Notes under the pieces: generated by a model
Seen by the model: the letters and a program-made list of their open reading frames with translations, nothing else
Told to the model about the DNA's origin: nothing
The model's database searches: none
Made by a program: the position numbers and the translations under genes
Origin: an uncultured Clostridia bacterium
GTDB taxonomy: Bacteria; Bacillota; Clostridia; TANB77; CAG-508
Direction of reading: 5' to 3'
Assembly: GCA_944386335.1 (NCBI GenBank)
Contig: CALXAQ010000151.1
Span: 1-12,006, forward strand
Length of the DNA: 12,006 nucleotides
Part shown: positions 6,958 through 12,006 of the stretch, in pieces
Layout: every line of letters starts with the position of its first letter
Position numbering within the stretch: position 1 is the stretch's first letter

Positions 6958-8742
6958 TTATTTCGTTCCTCTAGCGACAATTTTATTATGTGGATTATAG
7001 GTATCTTTAGATAGTAGAGTTTTAGAAACTACTTTCCCATTTTGTTTCAAAATTTTATAAGTCTCTGTTTTACAACCATTTGACCCACTTTGTATCACTC
7101 TTGTTTTTCCTTTTGCTAAGCTACTATCATTTTGATAAATCGTTTTATATGCAATAGTTTGTACTATATTGGATTGAATTTCTACTTCATATTCGTTATC
7201 TGTTTTAAGCCCAAATATTTGAAAATTAATTTTTCCTCCTGTACCAGAGCAAACAATTTTAATAGGGTACTCCCTATTATTCTTAAATTTAAAATCTGGT
7301 CCTCCCCAAGAAACAGTTGCATCTCTACCAGCTTTTACATATCCAGGATTAAATCCATGATTTTTGCGTGCTACAATTTCTAGATTAGCATAAAGTACTG
7401 CATTATATAAAGTAGAAGACACTTGGCAAATGCCTCCTCCAATGCCTGTTGTTACTTCTCCATTTGCATAAACAGCAGCAGATTTATACCCTGCAGCAGC
7501 CGTTCTTTTTCCTACTACTTGATTATAAGAGAATGTTTCTCCTGGCATAAGAACAGTTCCATTAATTTTAGAAGAAGCTAAGCGAATATTCGTACTTCTA
7601 TTTGAATTTCTTGTACTGTATGTTGTGCTAAAACTTCCTAATAAATCTGGAAAGGCTTCTGTTCCAATTTGATTAGTAGTAACTTTCGGTGTTATCTCTT
7701 TAAGAGGAATCACATAGGACTCTTTCTCTTCTGTTAATATAGCAGTTGCTTCTTCCATAGAAATAGAGAAATCTAACCCATTTACATGGGGATGTACCAC
7801 ATAAGGATTTGTAGTATAGTAAGCATCTTGTGGTTCTTTATAAATCTCTTGATGAATACGAGCAATATCAATAGATTTAGCATTCATCTGATTTACTGGG
7901 ATATCAATATTAGTAATATTAGACGGTAAATTATTAATAGCATAGATGATATCTTTTTTTAAACTAGCAGTATCAATTACAACTCCATTTTGGCCTTTTG
8001 TAATAATTAATTGTCCATTCTCTATATAATAACTTGGTTGAATTAATCTATCTGGCAATGTGTTTCCCATTTCATTCATTAAAGCATCCAATGTTTCTTC
8101 ACTATAGGATACGCCACAATTTATAGATGTTGTCGTAAATAATGTTTTTACAATAGAAAAGTTATTTTCAAAAAGATTGCCAGTTCTTCCTATTTGATAT
8201 GCCATATCTACTGCTTTTGTAATGTCATACTGAACATCAAATTGCTCTGCAAAAACAGTAGTCTCATAGTCGTTATGTTGTAAAGTAATAGGAGTTTGTA
8301 ATTTTTGTGCTATTTGATTTTTTACTTTTTCTTCTGCTTCCTGTTTTGTTAGATACGAAACGTCAATGCCATTAATAGAAATACCTCCTAAAATTTTGTC
8401 ATTTGGAATATTACATAGGGCAAAAACTGTAGAAAATAGAAACAGCAAAATAAAGAATAATAGCAAAACTAACAATAAAATAAAACATTTTTTATGTGAT
8501 TTTTTTTCCTTAACAAGAGAGGATGTTTCAGAAATATTGGAACTATCCATAGAATTTGTTTCTTTATTTTCTTCAGGAAATACTACTTGTTCTTCATTAT
8601 CTTCTTGTACGATTGCATTTATTTCTTTCAGAGCATTATCTGTTGCATCTGAAATTTCATTTTTGTCTTTAGAAACAGCAATCGTAGCACTATCTGAAGG
8701 ATTTAAATCTATTAAATTTTCTTGTTTTTCTTTGTTTTCCAT
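6958..8742 (-). CDS. VanW family cell-envelope protein with G5 domain
   Basis: Membrane-anchored extracellular protein of unknown biochemical role; VanW was named from a vancomycin-resistance cluster but is widespread in Clostridia without resistance. The 594 aa start with an acidic Ser/Asn-rich cytoplasmic segment (1-80), then basic KEKKSHKK and one membrane helix (about 87-110). A YoaR/PG-binding-4-like region (about 118-345) contains GGISINGIDVSYLTKQEAEE (119-138). The VanW domain (about 371-505) has MPGETFSYNQVVGKRTAAAG at 399-418, GGGICQVSSTLYNAVL at 435-450 and SWGGPDFKFKNNREYPIKI at 478-496. The C-terminus (about 517-592) is G5-like, possibly binding glycans. The ATG has GGAGTG 8 bases upstream. 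No van ligase or kinase genes are nearby, so resistance should not be inferred; a wall-remodelling role is a guess. Confidence 0.9.
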   Translation of the reverse strand: MENKEKQENLIDLNPSDSATIAVSKDKNEISDATDNALKEINAIVQEDNEEQVVFPEENKETNSMDSSNISETSSLVKEKKSHKKCFILLLVLLLFFILLFLFSTVFALCNIPNDKILGGISINGIDVSYLTKQEAEEKVKNQIAQKLQTPITLQHNDYETTVFAEQFDVQYDITKAVDMAYQIGRTGNLFENNFSIVKTLFTTTSINCGVSYSEETLDALMNEMGNTLPDRLIQPSYYIENGQLIITKGQNGVVIDTASLKKDIIYAINNLPSNITNIDIPVNQMNAKSIDIARIHQEIYKEPQDAYYTTNPYVVHPHVNGLDFSISMEEATAILTEEKESYVIPLKEITPKVTTNQIGTEAFPDLLGSFSTTYSTRNSNRSTNIRLASSKINGTVLMPGETFSYNQVVGKRTAAAGYKSAAVYANGEVTTGIGGGICQVSSTLYNAVLYANLEIVARKNHGFNPGYVKAGRDATVSWGGPDFKFKNNREYPIKIVCSGTGGKINFQIFGLKTDNEYEVEIQSNIVQTIAYKTIYQNDSSLAKGKTRVIQSGSNGCKTETYKILKQNGKVVSKTLLSKDTYNPHNKIVARGTK

Positions 8743-8777
8743 ATTAATTGCACTCCATAAAAAAAAATACTAAAAAT

Positions 8778-8783
8778 ATTATA
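8778..8783 (-). promoter_or_regulatory. Possible -10 of the VanW gene
   Basis: A perfect TATAAT on the minus strand, about 36 nt before the VanW ATG. No good -35 lies at 16-18 bases. The rest of the 8743-8995 divergent interval is very A/T-rich and shows no other gene. Confidence 0.35.
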
Positions 8784-8956
8784 TTTCTACAAAAACCTAC
8801 AATATCTTCAATTCTATTAAACAATAAAACATGAATTTTGTAAAGAAGATTTTTACATTTATATGAAAAAGAAAAAACAATATGAACAGTAAAATAAAAA
8901 AATAGCCACTAGAAAAAAGGAATTGCCAAAAAAAGGTAGAAAAAAATAAATAGGCA

Positions 8957-8965
8957 TGATATAAT
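8957..8965 (+). promoter_or_regulatory. Extended -10 promoter of the M18 aminopeptidase
   Basis: TGATATAAT: a perfect TATAAT (8960-8965) with TG one base upstream. The -35 position (8937-8942, TAGAAA) is weak, as is common for extended -10 promoters. The predicted start is about 24 nt before the ATG. Confidence 0.55.
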
Positions 8966-8995
8966 TACAAAAAACAAAAGAAAGGATGGGAATAA

Positions 8996-10393
8996 ATGAA
9001 AGCAGAAGAATTAAAACAAAAATTAATGCGTAATAAAACTACAGGTTGGGTAGGATTACAAGAAGATGAAAAAAATAAAATTTTTGCTTATTGTGAGCAT
9101 TATATACAATTTATGAACGATTCTAAAACAGAAAGAGAAATCGTAAAAAATGCAAAAGCATTAGCAGAAGAATATGGTTTTCATGATATTAGTACCATGC
9201 AAGATTTAAAAGCTGGAGATAAAATTTATTGGAATAATAGAGGAAAAAGCATATATTTAGCAGTAATCGGAAAAGAAAATATAGAAGACGGTATCAAAAT
9301 TGTTGGTGCTCATGGAGATTCACCAAGATTAGATTTAAAACCAAATCCACTTTATGAAGAAGATGGTCTTGCTTTTTTTAAAACACATTATTATGGAGGA
9401 ATAAAGAAATATCAATGGACAACTATCCCTCTTGCTATACATGGCGTTATAGTAAAGTCGAACGGTGAAAAAGTAGAAATAAATATAGGAGAAAAACTAG
9501 AAGATCCTATTTTTACAATCACAGACCTTTTACCACATTTAGCAGCAGAGCAGATGGAAAGGAAATTGAAAGATGGCATTAAGGGAGAAGATTTAAATTT
9601 ATTAATAGGAACTATTCCTTATGAAGAAAATATAGCAGAAGCAGTAAAATTAAATATCTTGAATTTATTAAATGAAAGGTATAATATTACAGAAATTGAC
9701 TTCACCAGTTCAGAAATAGAACTAGTTCCTGCTTTTCAAGCAAGAAGTTCAGGATTTGATAAAAGTATGGTTGCAGCTTATGGTCAGGATGATAAAGTAT
9801 GTGTTTACACTTCTTTAACAGCATTATTAAAACTAGAAATACCAAATAAGACAGCAGTTTGTATCATATCAGATAAGGAAGAAATAGGCAGTATGGGGAA
9901 TACAGGAATGGAATCTCATGTATTTGATACTTTCTTATCAGAGATTTTAAACAAATTAGGGATAAATCGTCCTAATTTATTAGAAAAAGTATTTTGTAAT
10001 TCTCAGATGTTATCTGCAGATGTAGATGCAGCATATGATCCAATTTATGCTAATGTTTATGAAAAAAACAACTCTGGTTATTTAGGACGTGGAATTGGAT
10101 TAAATAAATATACTGGAGCCAAGGGAAAATCTGGTGCATCTGATGCAAATGCTGAATTCGTAGCACAAATACGCCATATTTTTGAAGAAGCAAATATTAA
10201 ATATGAAGTTGCAGAATTAGGGAAAGTTGATACAGGCGGTGGTGGAACAATAGCTTATATTCTAGCCAATAAAGGCGTAGATGTCATAGACTGTGGTGTT
10301 CCAGTATTATCTATGCATGCCCCTTATGAGATAACTTCAAAATTTGATATTTACGAAGCTTTCAAAGCTTATTATGCTTTTTGGAGAGCATAG
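8996..10393 (+). CDS. M18 family zinc aminopeptidase
   Basis: Cytosolic two-metal aminopeptidase of peptidase family M18 (aspartyl/leucyl aminopeptidase type), which removes N-terminal residues from peptides and probably serves peptide recycling. The 465 aa match the family length. The first metal motif GAHGDSPRLDLKP is at 104-116 (H106, D108). YGQDDKVCVYTSL is at 262-274, carrying the presumed bridging Asp. DKEEIGSMGNTGM is at 293-305 with the catalytic and ligand pair E295/E296. SADVDAAYDP is at 340-349, and the last ligand H441 is in LSMHAPYE (438-445). GKVDTGGGGT (409-418) is also typical. The ATG has AAAGGATGGG just upstream. It is a single gene between an extended -10 promoter and a hairpin terminator. 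Substrate preference is not deducible here. Confidence 0.95.
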   Translation: MKAEELKQKLMRNKTTGWVGLQEDEKNKIFAYCEHYIQFMNDSKTEREIVKNAKALAEEYGFHDISTMQDLKAGDKIYWNNRGKSIYLAVIGKENIEDGIKIVGAHGDSPRLDLKPNPLYEEDGLAFFKTHYYGGIKKYQWTTIPLAIHGVIVKSNGEKVEINIGEKLEDPIFTITDLLPHLAAEQMERKLKDGIKGEDLNLLIGTIPYEENIAEAVKLNILNLLNERYNITEIDFTSSEIELVPAFQARSSGFDKSMVAAYGQDDKVCVYTSLTALLKLEIPNKTAVCIISDKEEIGSMGNTGMESHVFDTFLSEILNKLGINRPNLLEKVFCNSQMLSADVDAAYDPIYANVYEKNNSGYLGRGIGLNKYTGAKGKSGASDANAEFVAQIRHIFEEANIKYEVAELGKVDTGGGGTIAYILANKGVDVIDCGVPVLSMHAPYEITSKFDIYEAFKAYYAFWRA

Positions 10394-10396
10394 GAA

Positions 10397-10427
10397 AAAA
10401 AATAGTGAAAATACATCACTATTTTTT
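10397..10427. terminator. Terminator after the M18 aminopeptidase
   Basis: Perfect 12-bp stem AAAAAATAGTGA/TCACTATTTTTT with a 7-nt loop, starting 4 bp after the stop. Symmetry and A/T tracts on both sides allow use from either direction; the convergent small gene ends at 10439. Confidence 0.88.
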
Positions 10428-10438
10428 CTTTTGTAAAA

Positions 10439-10609
10439 CTAATAAAGAGACAACGTATCTTCAATTACATAGGAAACAGGAAGAATATCTTCATTATCTG
10501 TTTCTATATAAAAGAACGAATGACTAGCATCATCTTTATATACAGAAACTGTAACTGTACCACATTTTTTAGCTTCTATTGGTAATAAGTCCTTTTGTTT
10601 ATTTGACAA
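10439..10609 (-). CDS. Small hypothetical protein, 56 aa
   Basis: I do not recognise this protein. I start it at TTG 10609, preceded by GAGGTGG with about 5 nt spacing to the TTG. The upstream extension of the frame is Phe/Tyr/Leu-rich and runs through the promoter region, so I reject it. The product is soluble-looking: a polar lead SNKQKDLLPIEAKKCG, then TVTVSVYKD, SFFYIETDNE and VSYVIEDTLSLY, consistent with a small beta-rich fold. It has one Cys at residue 16 and an acidic C-terminal half. A TGTTATACT extended -10 lies 35 nt upstream (10644-10652), and two Spo0A boxes lie at about -37 and -88. This suggests expression at the onset of sporulation. It shares a terminator with the M18 gene. 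The evidence for it being a real gene is the ribosome site plus promoter, not homology. Confidence 0.62.
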   Translation of the reverse strand: MSNKQKDLLPIEAKKCGTVTVSVYKDDASHSFFYIETDNEDILPVSYVIEDTLSLY

Positions 10610-10643
10610 ACAAACCACCTCTTTTCTTTCGTCGATAACTAGC

Positions 10644-10652
10644 AGTATAACA
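10644..10652 (-). promoter_or_regulatory. Extended -10 of the 56-aa gene
   Basis: Minus strand TGTTATACT; the -10 hexamer TATACT is at 10644-10649. TCGACA is the nearest -35-like hexamer but stands 21 bases away, a spacing like that of Spo0A-activated sigma-A promoters such as spoIIG. The predicted start is near 10637. Confidence 0.45.
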
Positions 10653-10670
10653 AAAAAGAAATAAAAAGTG

Positions 10671-10677
10671 TGTCGAA
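10671..10677 (+). promoter_or_regulatory. Spo0A box 1 (TGTCGAA)
   Basis: Exact match to the clostridial/Bacillus 0A box. It lies at about -34 to -40 relative to the predicted start of the minus-strand 56-aa gene, where activator-bound Spo0A boxes overlap the -35 region. Confidence 0.5.
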
Positions 10678-10721
10678 ATGTGGCATAAAACAAAAAAATA
10701 ATTAAATAGAAAAATTTGAAA

Positions 10722-10728
10722 TTCGACA
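10722..10728 (-). promoter_or_regulatory. Spo0A box 2 (TGTCGAA on minus strand)
   Basis: A second exact 0A box, inverted relative to the first and 44 bp away. It is at about -85 to -91 of the 56-aa gene and about 35 bp before the ATG of the plus-strand 61-aa gene, so it could affect either. Confidence 0.45.
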
Positions 10729-10762
10729 ATTAACAATAAAAAATGAAAAAAGGAGAATAAAA

Positions 10763-10948
10763 ATGAAGGAGTTATATGAAAAATCAATTCAAGCAATTAA
10801 GGAAGCATCAAAACAGATGTCAATTTCTGAATACAATCAGTTAGCAAAAGAAAAAGGGTTACTTTCTAGTGAAAGTCTAAAATACATCTCAAGAAAAAGC
10901 TTTGTTTCTCTTTGCAAAGAAATAAGGAAAGAAAGAAAGAAATCATAA
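10763..10948 (+). CDS. Small hypothetical basic protein, 61 aa
   Basis: Function unknown. The ATG has a good AGGAG 7 bases upstream, and the frame is helix-rich and highly charged, as real small proteins are. The first half is helical (MKELYEKSIQAIKEASKQM). A second part, SISEYNQLAKEKGLLSSESL (20-39) followed by KYISRKSF, looks like a helix-turn-helix-sized unit: an aromatic residue, then AK---LLSS-SL-YIS---F--L. This weakly resembles the short repeats found beside HNH homing endonucleases, and small proteins with such a WN/YN-AK-LLSS-SL pattern are, as I remember, scattered through gut Firmicutes. The C-terminus is strongly basic (EIRKERKKS), suggesting nucleic-acid contact. No clear sigma-A promoter; a 0A box sits just upstream. 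A large hairpin follows 16 bp after the stop. Confidence 0.72.
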   Translation: MKELYEKSIQAIKEASKQMSISEYNQLAKEKGLLSSESLKYISRKSFVSLCKEIRKERKKS

Positions 10949-10963
10949 AAAAGTATATCATTT

Positions 10964-11014
10964 CATTTATAAAACGTCGTACTACTTTATTATAAATGGT
11001 ACGACGTTTTATAA
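10964..11014. repeat. Interleaved inverted repeats; candidate terminator or pseudoknot
   Basis: A perfect 16-bp inverted repeat (10967-10982 with 10999-11014) with a 16-nt loop could end the 61-aa gene, though no clean U-run follows. Inside it CATTTATAA (10964-10972) also pairs with TTATAAATG (10990-10998), interleaved with the main stem. Confidence 0.6.
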
Positions 11015-11304
11015 TCTTCATGTAGCACTTGCATAAATAAGGGTTGTGGAAATTTTATATCACAATCCTCATTGCATTCCCAACATCGAAAATTATTACT
11101 ACAAAATTCTTTACTAAAGTTCATAAAAAATATCTCTTCGTTTATTGATAATTATATAATATCAAATTTTTCAATTATTTTTTGCTTAAATAATTTTTCT
11201 ATAAACTTTATTGTTTGCATTACTAATTCTCGAGTTTCAAAATGTGGAAGTAAAACATTATTATCGATTTTAAATGTAAATCTCAAATATTCGATAGAAG
11301 AAGC
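10990..11304 (-). pseudogene. Broken reading frame of unknown origin
   Basis: One minus-strand frame reads protein-like over about 105 codons but is interrupted by a TAA at 11152-11154 and closed upstream by a TAG at 11305-11307. The first part, from 11304, has no start near its beginning and contains IEYLRFTFKIDNNVLLPHFE and IKFIEKLFKQKIIEKFDII. After the in-frame stop the frame continues in the same phase as LSINEEIFF and then, from ATG 11124, as a 44-aa segment with four cysteines (8, 14, 17, 21; CX5CX2CX3C, around FRCWECNEDC), ending KTSYHL in the hairpin region. Either this is a decayed gene, or only the 44-aa Cys-rich piece is real; its ribosome site is poor. I recognise no family. The region shows no transposase signature. 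Confidence 0.35.
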
Positions 11305-11316
11305 CTATAAATCGAG

Positions 11317-11409
11317 TAGAGGATAACACTTAATGTGTTTCTCTATGTAGTTGGCGATATATACCCCACTTCGGACTTTCACCGATTAGCTAAACGACAT
11401 GCCTATCGC
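11317..11409 (-). ncRNA. Possible structured RNA segment (GGTGAAAGTCC element)
   Basis: Read on the minus strand, this begins ATGCGATAGG-like just before GCGATAGGC. It forms a small hairpin TCGG-TGAAAGT-CCGA (11371-11385), and then a two-part stem TAGAG/CTCTA enclosing AACAC/GTGTT (11317-11345). No protein frame explains it. The GGTGAAAGTCC loop resembles motifs in bacterial group II intron domain I and, less closely, in cobalamin riboswitch cores. Neither is complete here: the riboswitch GGGAA and a canonical GTGCG intron start are missing. A remnant is more likely than a working RNA. Confidence 0.3.
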
Positions 11410-11417
11410 ATAATATA

Positions 11418-11459
11418 AAAGAACACGTTCAATAATTGTCTTTATTGAACGTACTCTTT
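11418..11459. terminator. Symmetric hairpin, possible bidirectional terminator
   Basis: Perfect 11-bp stem ACGTTCAATAA/TTATTGAACGT (11425-11435 with 11442-11452), 6-nt loop, and a second AAAGA/TCTTT stem outside a 2x2 internal loop. On the minus strand it is followed by a T-rich run, and it lies 52 bp beyond the 3' end of tRNA-Arg(ACG). It could therefore terminate that tRNA. Confidence 0.6.
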
Positions 11460-11510
11460 CTAATTGATTTTAGTATTTCATTATTTAATTAGTTCGAATA
11501 AGTTTGTCAT

Positions 11511-11587
<77 letters not shown>

Positions 11588-11598
11588 ATTACTTTTTT

Positions 11599-11627
11599 AT
11601 TATATATTGAATTTCTTTTTATTTCAA
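11599..11627 (-). promoter_or_regulatory. Promoter of tRNA-Arg(ACG)
   Basis: Minus strand TTGAAA (11622-11627), 17 bases, perfect TATAAT (11599-11604). The predicted start is about 5 nt before the mature tRNA. Confidence 0.82.
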
Positions 11628-11656
11628 TAGATTTTTAAAATTTTTTTAAAAAAGTC

Positions 11657-11685
11657 TTGAAAAACTAATTTAAATATGCTATTAT
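11657..11685 (+). promoter_or_regulatory. Promoter of tRNA-Pro(TGG)
   Basis: TTGAAA (11657-11662), 17 bases, TATTAT (11680-11685), with TGC just before the -10 as in the tRNA-Arg(TCT) promoter. The -10 is bracketed by TGCTA and TAGCA. Confidence 0.75.
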
Positions 11686-11712
11686 ATATTAGCATTGATA
11701 AAAAACATATTT

Positions 11713-11788
11713 CGAGGTGTGGCTCAGTTGGTAGAGCGCGTGGTTTGGGACCATGAGGTCGCAGGTTCGATCCCTGTCACCTCGACCA
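11713..11788 (+). tRNA. tRNA-Pro(TGG), CCA encoded
   Basis: Cloverleaf with perfect acceptor CGAGGTG/CACCTCG and D-arm GCTCAGTTGGTAGAGC. The anticodon stem is CGTGG/CCATG with loop TTTGGGA, giving anticodon TGG. The T-arm is GCAGG-TTCGATC-CCTGT and CCA is encoded at 11786-11788. It reads CCN codons. Confidence 0.96.
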
Positions 11789-11832
11789 TACGATAGCAAT
11801 TTTGAGAAAACTCAAGGAAATTGTAAAAGTCT

Positions 11833-11872
11833 AAAAGGGTATTAATCAATGGATTTTGGTTAATACTCTTTT
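11833..11872 (+). terminator. Terminator after tRNA-Pro(TGG)
   Basis: 13-bp stem AAAAGGGTATTAA/TTAATACTCTTTT with one G-T position and a 14-nt loop, ending in a T-run. It starts 45 bp after the tRNA. A smaller TGAG-AAAA-CTCA hairpin lies between, so the primary transcript carries a sizeable trailer. Confidence 0.8.
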
Positions 11873-11880
11873 TCTATGCA

Positions 11881-11980
11881 GTTCTCAAAAATTCTATAAA
11901 AAGTTCTAAAATAGTTCTAAAATTTATGTTTTAAAAAATTTTTAGGTATATAAAAAATGTTTTAAAAAGTTTTAAAAAAC
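11881..11980. repeat. AT-rich array of GTTYTAAAA repeats
   Basis: (G/A)TTCT followed by an A-rich tail recurs at 11881, 11891, 11903 and 11914, about one helical turn apart. GTTTTAAAAA recurs at 11928, 11959 and 11969. The last flows into ACTTCATAGAAC. No gene is visible from the tRNA-Pro terminator to the window end. The phased A-tracts predict curved DNA. It may be part of a larger element cut by the edge. Confidence 0.55.
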
Positions 11981-12006
11981 TTCATAGAACTTAAATTATG
12001 CTCTTT

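Noticed and set aside
6958..8742. Vancomycin-resistance cluster
   Set aside because: Only a VanW-domain protein is present; no vanH, vanA/B-type ligase, vanX or VanRS. The partial ddl is far away and looks like the housekeeping gene.
8366..8773. Plus-strand frame of 135 codons opposite the VanW N-terminus
   Set aside because: Shadow of the real minus-strand gene, with no start signal and low-complexity Ser/Phe composition.
10599..10796. Minus-strand hydrophobic frame of 65 codons across the divergent promoter region
   Set aside because: Poly-Phe/Leu composition, no ribosome site, and it covers the promoter and 0A boxes and the start of the plus-strand 61-aa gene.
11072..11326. Plus-strand frame of 84 codons in the gene-poor right end
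   Set aside because: No ribosome site, Phe/Ile/Ser-rich composition typical of the complement of AT-rich DNA, and the opposite strand reads more protein-like.
11305..11409. Confident cobalamin riboswitch call
   Set aside because: The GGGAA motif and P3-P6 layout are missing, and no transport or B12 gene lies downstream.
11881..11980. CRISPR array
   Set aside because: Repeat units are only about 10 bp, spaced at 10-31 bp without unique 30-bp spacers, and no cas genes are in view.

Overview
The window is AT-rich, with compact genes, strong purine-rich Shine-Dalgarno sites and several TTG starts. It carries spore germination and spore coat-DNA genes (sleB, ypeB, an SspF-like SASP). Together these point to a spore-forming low-GC Firmicute, most likely of class Clostridia. 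I cannot name the species.

Left part (1-4374, all minus strand). This holds the 5' part of ddl (D-Ala-D-Ala ligase, cut by the window edge) downstream of murF, so two consecutive steps of peptidoglycan precursor synthesis, driven by a good sigma-A-type promoter. Next comes a spore block, sleB-ypeB-sspF: a cortex-lytic hydrolase, its stabilising partner, and a small DNA-binding spore protein that ends at a hairpin terminator. The sleB 3' end contains a hairpin plus a run of 12 T, the most unusual detail of this part.

Middle (4420-6941). A plus-strand pair encodes a processive diacylglycerol-type glycosyltransferase and a YhbY-family ribosome-assembly protein, overlapping by 8 nt. It converges on a CmpB-like (PF06541) membrane protein. 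Then comes tRNA-Arg(TCT), with a near-consensus promoter and a strong terminator.

Right-centre (6958-10427). A large VanW/G5 cell-envelope protein (minus) is divergent from an M18 family metallo-aminopeptidase (plus).

Right end (10439-12006). Two small unknown genes diverge from a region holding two exact Spo0A boxes (TGTCGAA). About 560 bp with no intact gene follow: an interleaved inverted repeat with pseudoknot topology, a broken minus-strand reading frame, a GGTGAAAGTCC-containing structured segment and a further hairpin. The window closes with tRNA-Arg(ACG) (minus), tRNA-Pro(TGG) (plus) and an AT-rich array of GTTYTAAAA repeats.

The housekeeping and spore genes are ordinary in content. 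The most unusual signals are the sleB/ypeB junction, the paired 0A boxes, and the structured, apparently decayed segment next to the 3' end of tRNA-Arg(ACG).
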